A DNA stretch of 64,000 nucleotides from Schizophyllum amplum (taxonomy: Eukaryota > Basidiomycota > Agaricomycetes > Agaricales > Schizophyllaceae), in contig VDMD01000083.1 of the NCBI GenBank assembly GCA_007026445.1, positions 45,373 to 109,372 on the forward strand, given 5' to 3'. Position 1 is the first letter of the stretch; the number at the start of each line of letters is the position of its first letter. Shown piece by piece: positions 53,001-64,000 of the stretch. The position numbers and the translations under genes were made by a program. The notes under the pieces are model-generated. The model saw nothing but the letters and a program-made list of their open reading frames with translations. It had not been told where the DNA came from and searched no databases.

Positions 53001-54814
53001 TATGGAAGGAACGCACCATGACTGACGCCCCATTCGTGTCCACATCTGACGTCTTCGTCAATTTTGGTGCCGTTGACGGACCGGCCTCTTGTTCCTCCAT
53101 GAGTAGGTCTTGCGTCGACTCCTCTTGCTCCTGCCGCAACAAGATACGATCCTGCTGAGAGTCCACGTCCTCGTCTTCGTTCATTTCCGCTGCCGGGCTC
53201 CTCGGCGCACCGTTAGCACGCGCAGCGCTATCGGCATCCCAGCACCACCATCGAAGTCGACGTACGACTCCATCTCCCGCGTCGCATCGTCGATTTCGTC
53301 CATCTCAGCAGGTCTATTGACCTCCATCAACTGGTCGGCTTCTGGCTGTAGCCGCCGATAGGAATCAAGAACGTCTCCGAGTGGTCGTCGTGGCTTCCGC
53401 GCAGGCGCAGGACTACGCTGCATCTCGCCAATCATCATGTCATCACGCACAGGCGATAGGACGTCGTCTCCCTCGATGGCTACACTGGTATCCTGAACAA
53501 CACCTTCCGATTGAGTGCGCCGCTTCTCAGGCGAGAACTCGGATATCGTCTCCGCTTGAGTGGGCCCGCCGGCGCTCTCGATAGCGCTTCCGCTCGCGGA
53601 AGGCCATTGAAATCTGAGGGTGATACCCGCGGTAGGGGTCTGAGTGGCTTGGTCGCAGTTGGCCGCTTCTTTCTGCGTGGCAGCTCTGGGGTTGGAGGAT
53701 TCGGGCGTACAGGAGATTGCGGGGGATCAGCTGTGCCAGTCTTGGACTGAGCAGGTGCCGCGGGAGGCGACGCGTTGCGCTTATTTGGAGACGTTTCGAA
53801 TAGCTGTGGAGACGGGTGCGCCTGAGGCGACGGTGGCCTAGATACAGAGGCATGCTCGACTGGTAGTTCGGGAATTGCTGTCTTGCCGTCGATTGCCCTT
53901 CCCAGATGCTTCAGGAAGACGGGGTACTGGTAGCTTTGAGCGCGCGGTTTCATACAACTCCCAGCGAGATTTGAGTGTTGGATCAAGATCGCGGGTGTCT
54001 ATGCTAGGTCTGCGATGGGCGATAGACGATCGAGAACGCATGCTGTCTGCAAGATAGTCAGCGGCGGATGGACTTTCTATCGGCGTACACACCGCCTGCA
54101 CCGGAACGCTGGGTTGACTTCGATGGGCGCGACATGCTTTGGTCTTCTTCGTCTCCCCGAGCAGGTTGCTCGGCCGTTTGCTTCCTGCGCAAACTAGACG
54201 TGCGCGTAGCCGCGGTCGGTCGAGACTCATGTTGAGATGTGGTGGAGGCAGAGTGGCGTCGAGCGACATCTGATTCTAGTGCTCTGCGCGATTGACTTGG
54301 TTCTGTTTGCCGACGGGACACTGTAGAGGAGCTTGTTTCGGCCGTGAATGCGCCCTGCGTGGGTTTGGAGGGTTTCCTTTTGGGTGGTCCACGCGCGTAA
54401 CAGTCTGGGAGTCGACAGTGGGTTCCACTTTCCGCTTCTTTTTTGGACGCGAGGGAGAGGGGCTACGTTCTCGCGCAGCAGATGAAGTATTTCGCGAAGT
54501 CGACGCCTTCTCTGACACTGTGAGCCCGGTTAGCGCGCGTCTTATCGCCCTGCAAGTGCGCGCACCTTGCTTCCGCATTTTCTGCCTCTGCCGCCAGTCC
54601 AAAACCATGCCGTCGTTGCAGTTCTTCTTAGGCTCCCATGTCGACGCGTATTTCTCTCCTGAACGAGGGTTCGGGTCCCACTTGACCTTGAACGCGTCTT
54701 CCCGCTCGCCGACGATCGTTCCGGTCCAGGTTTGCTCTCCTTCTAGCGGGGGGCTGTACTTGGAGCGCCGTCCCTTGATACTTCTTCGCGGTTGTACTTG
54801 CGCTTCGCAGCCAT
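50046..54814 (-). CDS. Chromo-like domain, NLS and coiled-coil protein (model uncertain)
   Basis: Probable nuclear structural protein. Near the start (54600-54814) a chromo-like segment reads EQTWTGTIVGEREDAFKVKW and ends STWEPKKNCNDGMVLDW. Then PKKKRKV, a classical monopartite nuclear localisation signal, lies at about 54430. A Ser/Pro/Arg-rich middle (53200-54400) crosses several short introns; one, about 59 nt with a GTGCTAACG branch point, joins YVDFD to AEMNEDEDVDSQQDRI. The last exon (50046-about 52620) encodes roughly 850 residues of almost unbroken coiled coil with repeated KAAEEKVKAAEEKVQAAEQR, ending RLGFASLFFAVADHEF. An ATG at 54814 needs a 44 nt intron to keep frame, and some middle junctions (53550-53990) are unresolved. 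It could also be two adjacent genes, with the coiled-coil part starting near 53450. Confidence 0.6.
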
Positions 54815-55229
54815 GGCGTGTACAACGGCGAGCCTCAGCGATGATGAAAGCGAAGGACAAGGAGGTATTTGAAATTATCGGCAAATGCGAAGGCAAGTTC
54901 AATGTTCGACTTGAAAGCCGAGTCTTGTGTAAGCATCAGTAACTTGCAAGACGCGCTGCGTTCAAGCCAAACCTGCCACGAGTATTTAATGCAGCGTAAG
55001 ATTAAAAGTAAGTTGAGTACTTCATTCACGAGTCCAACGGACCGCGAGCGCGTAAAACAAGAGACAATCTCCAGGCAGTCTGGCACCTTGAAGTTGAAGT
55101 ACGTGACTATGGCCACTATACACCCATTTGGAACGGCTGCCCCACCGAAGACGAATGTACTGATTACAGCGAGGAGTAAAGTGCAGTTATCATGAGATAC
55201 AAAGAGCCGGCCCAACCATCATGGGTCCT
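54815..55229. other. Intergenic
   Basis: No gene recognised; AT content is higher than around. It should contain the promoter of the coiled-coil gene and the 3' flank of the kinase relic. Confidence 0.5.
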
Positions 55230-56640
55230 TCAGTCATTATCATCAACATGCATAACTTCGCGTTCACGGTCTGCCTTCGGAAGCTCCTCTATGCACCCCA
55301 GGGACTCGCGCACCATCCTCGCTTCATCCCCGATGACATCCTCGTCGGCCACATGCTCAGGATTCCCCCACGTCGAGTAGGGGCAGTACATGCCCTGTAA
55401 GATTGGACCTTCAAGAGACGAATGCGAACTCGGCTTTGGGCGAACGGCGACAGCGGCGGGTGCACCGTTCCCGCGGCGCTCTCCGACCTTCACGAAGCTT
55501 CACGCCTCGATCCGCAGGGTTGTACAGTGGGCGTCCGCAAAGCTCAGGGGCAATCGTAAGGAATCGGCGCCTCCATCCGGCGTAGTCAGGCGTCTCTTGA
55601 AATACTAAGGAGCGCGTATAGTCGATAAACTCCCCAAAGACGGGATCATAGCCACTGCAAAGCGCGGCGCCACTCCAGGTCTGCTTGACTGCAAACATTC
55701 GGAACGGTTGGCCTGATACCACGGTAAGCCATCGCAGAGAAGGGCCGCAATCGTGTACGCAAGTGATTCCATGTCATCCCGACGGGATGGACCTGCACGG
55801 TGCATATAAGCGGCCGGGGAGTGACACGCGCACGCTGGTAAGAAAGCATGCTCACCGCGATGCAGGTGCATGTTGAGGCTGACGAAGGCCCTCGTTCCAA
55901 TCACATATTTCGTTTTCGTTGGCTGCAGTGCTCATGAGTGCTAGAGTCAAAGTAGACCTTTGCCAGGCCGAAGTCGATGAGCTTGATCAGCCCCGATGCC
56001 GAGTTGAGGTCGAAGAGAAAATTGGGGGCTTGACGTCGCAATGGCACGATGTGGTGGGAATGAAAGTATTCAAGAGCGTCCGATCTGAGGATAAAGGTCT
56101 TCAATTATGGGGCTGGCAGATTGGGACAACCGGCTTACCATCTGGCAGGCCAATGCGACAAGGTTCGGCATGGTGAGTCCTTCGGGTCTCCCAAGACAGT
56201 GTCTATGTCGGCGCCCAGCAGCTCGAGGGCCATATACTCGAAGCAGTTAGATCTACCATAAGCAAAACCTGAGGATATTGCGATGACCTGGTCGGCACAA
56301 TTGTCAGTCAATATTCAATCCCTGAGCGCGACAGAAGATCGGCTACTCACCCTTGAGGGCCACTAGGGTGCAAGCTTCGTGGCGCAGCATGGGACTTTTG
56401 ATTGTGGACGCCCATAAACTCTTATTCACCGCAACAACTCGCTCCTCCGGATCGCTCGTTATTCGCCCTGTGTAAACTCCCCTGTCGAACGAGTATGTTA
56501 AGACCTTCCTGCTGTAATCTTCTACGCTCTAGAGCAGGACTTACCGCATGCACCGAACGAAATCAGCTTATGCGCATCCTTCGACGGACCGCTGACAACT
56601 CAGAGCAACAACTTGCCCAAAAACGATCGCCCAACTGGTG
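55230..56640 (-). pseudogene. CK1-like protein kinase, broken
   Basis: Fragments in family order are visible: MLRHEACTLVALKG, then AYGRSNCFEYMALELLGADI, then GLTMPNLVALACQM, YFHSHHIV, LIKLIDFGLAKVY (DFG), VIGTRAFVSLNMHLHRG and RRDDMESLAYTIAALLCDGLPWY, ending near 55230. The pieces lie in different frames without introns at the breaks: between ALKGHRNILRF and FAYGRS, between GDPKD and GLTMPN, and around the catalytic loop, where the written frame gives HHIVPLRRQAPNFLF but a shift by one base reads HCDVKP. Intron positions elsewhere, such as 55785-55850, look normal. Either a decaying gene or a stretch of poor consensus. Confidence 0.7.
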
Positions 56641-57716
56641 AAGAGAAGAAGAGTGCGTACTAAACAGCTTTCAGTCCGATCAGCATTCGTGACCCTCCGA
56701 TCGCAAAGGAAGGAGTGTGCTCACACCTGTAGCACGCTGTGAGTTACGAGGCCGAGAGACCGAACTCGCGTCTCAACGGTGAGGGGTAGAACTGAGATGG
56801 ACCACGGAGTTACTTATCGTCCGAAAATGAACACAATGACTGCCTAATCGGGAATGTCTAAGCGGAGCTGCAGCCTGCCATCATGTGCGCCCACCGCGGA
56901 CCCAACGCGGACCCTTACCCTACACTCCGCACTGATAGTACTGGTCCTCTGGATGGCGATGTACGACGCGTACAAAATTGGTGATTACTGGCTGAAGGGC
57001 CTCTCCTTCTGTCACTCATGGCGTTCACGATCACATTCCCGGCTCTTCGTTCAAATGTTGCTGAGCAGCTGTGCTTTGCTCCGGGTCGCGTCTGTCGACT
57101 TGCTGTCAGCTGGAGCTCTGTGTTGCTACTTGCCAGCTCGTGACAGTCCTTCCTGCACCGCCAGGAGGCGCGCAATCTCGACGTTTCATCCTGGCCAGGC
57201 CGGGGGTGTTGGCGGCTTTGAGTCCTCCTCCTTTCGAAGTTGCGGAAGGCGTCCGCCAGTTCGACGCTGTTCGTCAATGCCGATTGGGACAGCATTGCTC
57301 CGACCGGTGCGCTTACCTGCAGGCTATCTTCAGTCACGTAGGGCGCCAATCCGTGGGTCCCATTTAGCAGGTGCAGAGTAGCTTCGCCGCTTGCTGTGCG
57401 CAAGTGTCGATTTTCAACAGCCGTACTCCGTCCTTCACAGTGACCATGTGCGCACGAGTATTGGTTCCTCGCGCATATCAGTCCGCATGCTCAAATTCTT
57501 TTGGGCAAGTCAAAGGTTCCCATATTGTCTCTCGGTTGCTTGCCGGCTGCCATGACCTGAGCCAATGGCGAAGAAGGCGGCTGAATACCTGTCCAAGGCG
57601 ACTACTTAGGGTGCCCCAAGACCACACGGACTACATCCGTTCCCGAAACGGAGACCGCGCAATACGTGGCTTTCCATCATCTCTCTCAACGGACCAGGAG
57701 CCATCGTAGCTGTCAG
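56641..57716. other. Intergenic, nothing recognised
   Basis: Open frames of 150-175 codons overlap on both strands near 56854-57403 without any recognisable motif or splice pattern. It includes the upstream region of the aldo/keto reductase. Confidence 0.5.
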
Positions 57717-57724
57717 TATAAAAG
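57717..57724 (+). promoter_or_regulatory. TATA box of the aldo/keto reductase gene
   Basis: TATAAAAG, 49 bp before the ATG at 57773. Confidence 0.65.
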
Positions 57725-57772
57725 AAGTGAAAGTGCTACGTCGATAACCTAGTCTCCTTCACTTCCACCAAC

Positions 57773-59199
57773 ATGTCCACCTCACCTGCAAAGTACGTTC
57801 AGCTGGGCAAGAGCGGTCTCCGCGTCTCAGTGCCCATTGTACGTCTTGAGCAGTCAATACGCTCAATGGCATTGCTAACGGATTTTGCATGCATCTAGGT
57901 TGGAGCTGCCAGCTACGGGAATCCCAAATGGGCGGTACGCGAGTGCGGTAACCAAGTCTGAAGCGTGCGTTGACCCGCTTTCCTTTCCAGGCCGCAGACG
58001 AGTCGGGTCAATGGGTGAAGGGCGAGGACGAGGCTCTCCCTATCTTGAAGGCTGCATGGGATCGCGGGATCAAGTACGTACGCAGTGCGCACGTAGCTCC
58101 GCGGATGCGCATACTCAATGAAGCCCTTTATAGCACCATCGACACGTCGAACAATTACTCAACGGCGATTCCGAGCGCATTGTCGCCAAATTCATCGAGA
58201 AGGTACGCGTCGCGGTATACATTCAAGTTTTGCATTTTCACTGTCTTGTCAGCACCACATCCGCGTGAGGAGATCGTCATCATGACTAAGTGCTGGGGGC
58301 TCGTAGGAAAGGGCGACGATCACGACCTCTTTACCGTCATGCAATTCCCGACCATCAACAACCGCCAGGAATATATCAACCAGTCTGGTCTTTCGCGTAC
58401 AGCGATCTTCAATGGCGTCGAGGGGTCGTTGGCGCGCCTGAACACGACGTACATCGACCTCTACCAGATCCACCGTTACGATTCCACGACGCCCCCCGAG
58501 GAGACCATGAAGGCCTTGCATGATCTCGTTGAGTCAGGCAAGGTTCGCTACCTCGGCGCTAGCTCCATGCGCTGCTGGCAGTTTGCGCTCCTGAACGAGA
58601 TGGCGGAGAAGAACGGGTGGACAAAATTCGTCAGCATGCAAGACGAATACTCGCTCGTCTATCGTGAGGAGGTCAGTTGTGTATTGGATGATCGCCTTTA
58701 CCTTTGCTCATTCATGCGGTTGCAGGGAGCGCGAGATGTTGCCATATTGCCAGTATCATGGTATGGCGTGATCCCATGGTCGCCCCTTGCCGGAGGTCAA
58801 CTCGCGCGCCCATTGAATGCGAGCGAGACTGCGCGCTCGAAATCATTCGCGGCCTGGGTCAGCCCGACTCAGGAAGCTGACCAGCAGATCAACAAGCGCG
58901 TGGAAGAGATCGCCAAGAAGCGTGGTTGGAAAATGTCCCAGGTATGTCGTTGCTCCGTCTCACCGATGTTCTGCGCGAACAATTGTACAGGTTGCGCTCG
59001 CCTGGGTGCAGCGGAACGTCGCGAGCCCCATTGTTGGCTTGAACTCGATCAATCGTGTCGACGAAAAGCATGTCGATGGCGAGTTGACCGAGGAAGAGGT
59101 CCAGTACTTGGAAGAACCGTAAGTGCGCTCACATACTATTGTTTTCGTGCACTGACGCTTCATAGGTACCAGCCAAGGGATGTCCGCAATCACGCTTAG
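57773..59199 (+). CDS. Aldo/keto reductase (two apparent 1-nt deletions)
   Basis: NADPH-dependent reductase of aldehydes or ketones with a TIM-barrel fold. The first exon gives MSTSPAKYVQLGKSGLRVSV, followed after short introns by VGAASYGNPKW, DEALPILKAAWDRGI and TIDTSNNYS, which carries the catalytic Asp and Tyr. MTKCWG has the Lys and LYQIHRYD the His of the tetrad. VIPWSPLAGGQLARP, QVALAWVQRNVASPIVGLNS and YQPRDVRNHA complete it. Two places need an added base to keep the conserved sequence: after NNYS near 58162 (NGDSERIVAKFIEK is one frame over) and near 58765, between REMLPYCQYHG and VIPWSP. If real the gene is broken; the rest is well conserved. Confidence 0.85.
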
Positions 59200-59787
59200 G
59201 AATATTGGTACGGGTATGAACAGACGCGCGATTTGGTTCTCATGCCTCCCAACGTATGCGCTGTATGATACTCACAATTGATGACATATATCTTCCCGAA
59301 ACAACCTTCTGACATCTGTAGTCATGACTGGCAATTTTTTTGTCAGGTAGCGAGTCGTGCGCCGCTGTTCTCTCACCGCCTCTGCCGAGGCCATGTGCTG
59401 TTGAAGGTGATCTTCCGCTACTTATTTCGGTGGCTGTCGACTTATCGACCACATATTTGCCCACATGGCCCACACACGGAAGGGTTGGATGGGGGCAAAG
59501 GAGGAGTCCGCGGCAAAGGCAAGCTGAAAGAGCGGCATGTGCAGATGCTGCTGAGGGCCAAAGTGACCTTTTGTGCTGCAACTCCGAGAAGACTTGTGTG
59601 CGGGCGACGTGCATGCTGATGGGTCCTTACACAAATAGCCACTGGCCGTGCAGGCAGCGTAGGCGTCACAGGTGCGGAGGGGAGCAGGCGGTATGAATCA
59701 AACGGTAATTACTGTGTACGGTAACATAACACAACGACAAAACGGTGAGGGCGCACCTCACCGGTGGCATGTAGGACGGCCGCCCCT
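59200..59787. other. Intergenic, nothing recognised
   Basis: Convergent 3' flanks of the aldo/keto reductase and the PQ-loop protein. No repeat or gene seen. Confidence 0.5.
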
Positions 59788-61440
59788 TTACTTCCCGCCT
59801 CGCCCAAACCAACCCTTCCATATCGTATCATTCTCCTGCAGCGTATCTGACTTCGCCTGATTCTTCCCGGGTCCTCTCTCCTCCTCAGCCCCCTCCGCCA
59901 CACTCACCGTACTCGAAATCATACCCTCCGCCGCAGCCGCCACGTTGCCACCCAACAACGGCGTCGTCTCCGTCGCCTGCACACACCAGCACTCCCGGCC
60001 ACGCGCTTCTCCGCATCGTGCTCCCCACGATATCCTCCTCCACCGCGCTCTCGATCGCTGCCGCTAGCGCCGCGCGTACCGCCTGCGGCTCCTCCTCTTC
60101 GTCCACCTGCAGCCCGGGCACGCTGACGTCGCTCTCGGGGCGCGACGACGACGGCCGGCGGTGTGCGTGGTGGTGGCTGCTCTGGTGGTACGGCGACTCG
60201 GGCAGCGGGTGACCGAAGTCGTCGATTCCCAGCCGGAGCTGGCGAAACTTCCAGCAGATGCACATGATGAGGAGGGTGCCCTGCATAACCCCTGCGACGG
60301 CGAAGGTGATCCAGCCTGTGAGGTAGGGCTGTGTTAGTGCGAACGGATGAAGAGGAAGGCAGGAGGAAGCGTACTGGTCCAGTTCGTATCGGGGCGGAGA
60401 GCAATGCTGAGGACCATGAGTACAGCGCCCGGGCTTTGGATCATCATCATGACGATACTGAGCGCGCCAACGAGCTTCATGCGGTATGTGTGTATGATCT
60501 GTGGGGCGTATTGGATGGCGGCGAGCAGCGCGGAGCTCGCCGAGGAATGTGGCCCATGAGGATAATCTTTGGGGCAGTGGCTGGTTCTGCATCGGTGGCG
60601 GCTGCGATGTGAGCAGCAAGTATAACGATATAATCACGATCACGGCACTGGAAGCTTTCAGTATACATGCAACATATGGTAGTCTCGAGACGCACAAATG
60701 ACCGAAAGTGACCCATGCAAGGATGACCGAGCTCTGCCACTCTTCTGTTCTTTGGGCGTGCTTGATGTGCTTCGACGTGGGGTGCTCGGGATCTGAGGCA
60801 GGGGTGATGTACTTCAGGTGTGGGGGGTAGTACAATATGTACAGGACGAAGCTAGAAAGGGCGGTCAGCCGGGAAACATGCAGCACCGACGTGAGCACGC
60901 ACATCAAGGTGAAAAACAGCCATTGTAGGCCCACTTGCACGACTCCAGCGGTCATTTCAAGACATCCTCCGAAGCTCTAGTGGAGACGTCAATGGCAGGA
61001 GAAGCAGAGTAACTGATCACGCACGAAGAAGCGACAGCATCTGATGATGCCGAATTGCATGTTGAACCTGAGCTACTCATGAGTGACAGGTCTTGTCACC
61101 TCAGAGTCGTCTCACATGTTGAGCATTCCTGCCGCACTTGAGGTGCTTCCAAGGAGGAGGAACCATGGGCTGAAGCCCTCAGACGAGCCGGCGCGGATGA
61201 TCCTAGCGTGCTAAACGGATGTCAGACAAGGGGCATGATGTGTTTGTACGTTCATGGAGTGGAGATATGGAGTGATGCAGAGCACCAGGGAGACGTAGGG
61301 GCAGCATCTGGGGGATGCGTCGCTACACGAATGTACCAGGACGTACTTGGGGGGTAAGAGATGATCAGGCCGCAACACAAGCCGAACGTCAATGTTGCGG
61401 TGAACCAGTCATGTCGCTGTTGCCATGAAGGTTAAGATAT
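59788..61440 (-). CDS. PQ-loop family membrane protein
   Basis: Multi-pass membrane protein of the PQ-loop type, a family of seven-helix transporters or sensors often in vacuolar or Golgi membranes. The N-terminal part is split over exons: TFGLCCGLIISYPQ (about 61340-61400) and ARIIRAGSSEGFSPWFLL (about 61130-61210), together the PQ motif. Further hydrophobic segments are VGLQWLFFTLMCVL, ALSSFVLYILYY, SIVMMMIQSPGAVLMVL and WITFAVAGVMQGTLLIMCIC. The cytosolic tail is acidic (LQVDEEEEPQAV) and, after a likely 52 nt intron, has TETTPLLGG, a dileucine-type sorting signal. It ends WKGWFGRGGK. The first codon is not certain. Function in this organism is unknown. Confidence 0.7.
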
Positions 61441-62258
61441 AGAATTCCGTGATGTTCAACATATCATAGATGTCGCCATGAAGGAGGAATATGCGCGTCG
61501 GATGCCACCAAATGCGGGGAGGGTATTGTAAGCCGTCTCGTTCTTAATTCGGCACTTGGTGAACGCACGGGTTGGCATACTTCCAACATTGAAGATAGAG
61601 AAAGTGAATTGATGAGAGACAGGAAAGCTCTTTGAGGCCGGCGCGCCTTTGGACGGCTGGTGAACCGAGGTCGCGGGGGTCGCGGTGGTGGCGAAGCGGA
61701 GGTCATTCTCCTGGGCTCGCAAGTGATGCAATCAGAGCTCGGAACGGTCAGACCGGTCGGCAAATGCCGCATCAGCGTCCACATTTCAAGGCCCTCCCAC
61801 AGCGTACATCCAGCGTCAAGGAATGTCCGACCATGCCATATCAATCGCTTTATCTGTGCTACTGTGCTGCTATTGAGGAGCCAGCCGCACTCCACAGAGA
61901 AAGCCGCGTCCAACGCCAGGATTACTGACCAACCGTTCGTCCACAGGTTTCTTCCGATCGATTGCTCTACATACTGACCAAGGATGTGTTTGCGTTTTGT
62001 CGTTCAATAAAATGTATGCAAACATTCATTCTGAGCTTTCTTAGCGCAGGCTGCATTGTCAAGCGGCTGGTCACTGGTCAAGGATCGAGATGCCCAAGCC
62101 GGTTCTTGGCTGGAAGGCACGACTCACGATTGCCAAGGCTCTTGACCTCAGTCTCTTTGCCCCCTCTTGAGGCGCTTGGCTAAGCACGTTTGTTCGCCGT
62201 CGATATTGACGCTCCAAGTAGCGTCAACTACATCCCCTCGTGCGTGGTTCGAGGTGAC
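61441..62258. other. Intergenic upstream of PHO89
   Basis: Open frames on both strands show no recognisable protein. CACGTT at 62185 is a possible Pho4-type site but a single 6 bp match is weak. Confidence 0.4.
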
Positions 62259-62265
62259 TTATAAC
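62259..62265 (+). promoter_or_regulatory. Possible TATA box of PHO89
   Basis: TTATAAC, about 86 bp before the ATG. A weak match. Confidence 0.35.
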
Positions 62266-62350
62266 GCGGCTCAATGCAATGAGGCCGCCGTGGTACCACC
62301 CATCCCCCCCTTCCTCCTCTGATCTCCTGTTCCCCAGTCAACCGCCAAAC

Positions 62351-64000
62351 ATGGCGCGCATGTCGCAGTATGACTACTTGTTTGTCTTTGGGCTATTCTT
62401 CGCCTCCCTAGACGCATACGGAATTGGTGCGCTCCTCTCATTATCCCCAATGGTCGTGCGCCCGTGCTAACTACTTCTTCGCAGGCGCGAACGATGTCGC
62501 GAACTCCTTCGCCACCTCCGTCTCCTCGCGCTCCCTGCGCCTATGGCAGGCCTGCATTGCAGCGGCCATCATGGAGTTCCTCGGCGCCGTTCTCGCAGGC
62601 GCGCGCGTCTCGGGCACAATCAAGAACAACATCATCGACATTGAGATCTTCCGCGACGATCCCGGCATGCTCCTCCTTGCCATGGTCTGCGCTGTGGCTG
62701 GCAGCTCCGTATGTTTCTCCACGGTACTGCTGTGTACCACACGACTCACGCGCGATCGCCACTGCAAACAGATCTGGCTCATATTCGCCACGCGCCACCA
62801 GATGCCAGTGTCCACGACGCACTGCATCGTGGGTGCTCTTACGGGCGTGGGTATCGCTGCCGGTGGCACGGATGCCGTGCAGTGGGGCTGGGACGGACTT
62901 GGTCAGATTTTTGCCACGGTGCGCTCGCATTTCCTGCCCATCTCCTCCGCCCTTTGCTTATACAAGCTTTCAGTGGGGCGTCGCACCTCTTGTTGCAGGC
63001 GGTTTTGCGGCTGTCGTATACCTGCTCACCAAGTTCCTTGTACTCAGCGTGCCGACTCGGTCAAGGCCGGGTTGATCATGGCGCCCTTCTGGTGGTTTGC
63101 CGTCACAGGCGAGTGTGGTCCTCAGCCTCTTTGATTCGATTGCTGATTTCAGCAACACCTTCACAGTCATCCTAACCCTGTGCATCCTATGGAAGGGCTC
63201 GCCCAACCTTGGCCTCAGCGACATGTCCACGCCCGACCTTATGGCAGCTGTATTTGGGACAGGTGCGAATCTATGTGAGGCGGTGGTTCTCTAGGCGACT
63301 GCTCACATCCATCTAGCCTCCGTTGTCTGCGCCCTCGCCTGCACATTCTGGCTCCCCTTCGTCTACTGCAAGGTCGTCCGCGGCGACTACACCCTTCCGC
63401 TGGTACCACTTCTTCGTCGGTCCAATGTTATGGTGGCGCGTACCGCCCGCGGACGCGGGCTCCTTCACCGCCCCGGACCCCGTGCCGGACTACTACCAGT
63501 GCGTGTTCAGATTATCACCCTATGTCTGCAACCTTACTAAAAGATCTTGCAGAGGCCACCACTCAGACGCGAATCCCGCCCCAGCAGGCGCCCCTGACGC
63601 GGAGAATGCCCATCCATCCGTAGAGAAACATGAGCATTCGGCGGCTGCGCAACCGGAGCTGCAGATAGACGGGAAAGACGCAGCATCCACGGAGGACAGC
63701 AAGGAAAGCGCGACGGAAGCTGACCTGGCTCATCGTGATGCGCGCCTTAGCGATGTGGATTTGCCAAAATCGAGGGCGCCTGGTGAGTATATATCTGTGC
63801 GCTCGCCGGATCGTCCTCAAGCTCTTTGAAGCCATGCATGGCAGGAGTCGCATATACAGAGGGCATCATACTGACAGACCTCCCATTCAGGGCCGAGCCG
63901 AAGAACCTGTACATCATCGCGCGCTACCACACCGTGCCCTTCATCAAGCGCACGCTATTCGGCGGTCTCTTCAAGGACGTCTTGACCATGCAGACCACGC
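62351..64000 (+). CDS. PHO89: PHO89-type phosphate symporter (cut by window end)
   Basis: Cation/phosphate symporter of the PiT family. The ATG at 62351 starts MARMSQYDYLFVFGLFFASL; after a first intron the signature GANDVANSFATSV follows. RHQMPVSTTHCIVGALTGVG and AAGGTDAVQWGW are the second conserved region, then VAGGFAAVVYLLTKFLVL, AGLIMAPFWWFAVTG and LRWYHFFVGPMLWWR. From 63550 a hydrophilic central loop rich in Ala, Glu and Ser begins, then EPKNLYIIARYHTVPFIK at the edge. The C-terminal half with the second PiT signature is outside. Between FLVL and RADSVKAGL, near 63045, one A seems to be missing (CTCAGCG instead of CTCAAGCG). Introns are 40-65 nt. Confidence 0.9.

Noticed and set aside
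62185..62190. CACGTT as a Pho4 site controlling PHO89
   Set aside because: A single 6 bp match without a second site is expected by chance.

Overview
The window comes from a filamentous basidiomycete, most likely an Agaricomycete. Genes are broken by many short GT-AG introns with CTRAY branch points. The gene content is typical of that group: secreted GH95 fucosidase, AP-1 mu adaptin, DUR3 and PHO89 transporters, F-box paralogues, a CK1-like kinase, and an AGC kinase with a long tail. No rRNA, tRNA, CRISPR array or bacterial feature was seen.

Left part (1-24 kb). A gene end lies at 3-201, then a complete GH95 alpha-L-fucosidase gene (885-5463, +) and a zinc-free MDR oxidoreductase (5732-11261, -). 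The MDR gene has been stretched by a different minisatellite in nearly every intron, by in-frame minisatellites in its exons, and by a 2.2 kb insertion with inverted ends. From about 12.2 to 22.2 kb there is almost nothing but satellite DNA. First comes a GC-rich array with an 18 bp unit. It passes at about 14.64 kb into 7 kb of a 24-25 bp satellite in which each unit carries a palindrome, GTCGTA-(0-4 nt)-TACGAC. A 166 bp TA-flanked MITE sits inside one palindrome. Smaller arrays continue to 24.4 kb.

Middle (24.4-46 kb). The AP-1 mu gene (24401-32839, +) spreads about 1.3 kb of coding sequence over 8.4 kb. Its introns are filled with private minisatellites, several of which carry the branch-point motif CTAAC in each unit. 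Next are two tandem orphan genes (-) and two F-box genes in inverted orientation around a short-chain dehydrogenase, a 575 bp MITE with 57 bp perfect inverted ends and a weak hypothetical ORF. A DUR3-type urea transporter (-) follows, with GATA sites upstream.

Right part (46-64 kb). An AGC kinase, a chromo-like/coiled-coil nuclear protein and a broken CK1-like kinase lie on the minus strand. An aldo/keto reductase (+), a PQ-loop membrane protein (-) and the start of a PHO89-type phosphate symporter (+, cut by the window end) follow. Several conserved genes from 38 kb onward need a single-base change in a short homopolymer to stay in frame; this may be consensus error or decay. The genes do not form an evident cluster or pathway. 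The common theme is repeat growth: tandem duplication in introns and intergenic DNA, with exonic duplications kept to multiples of three.
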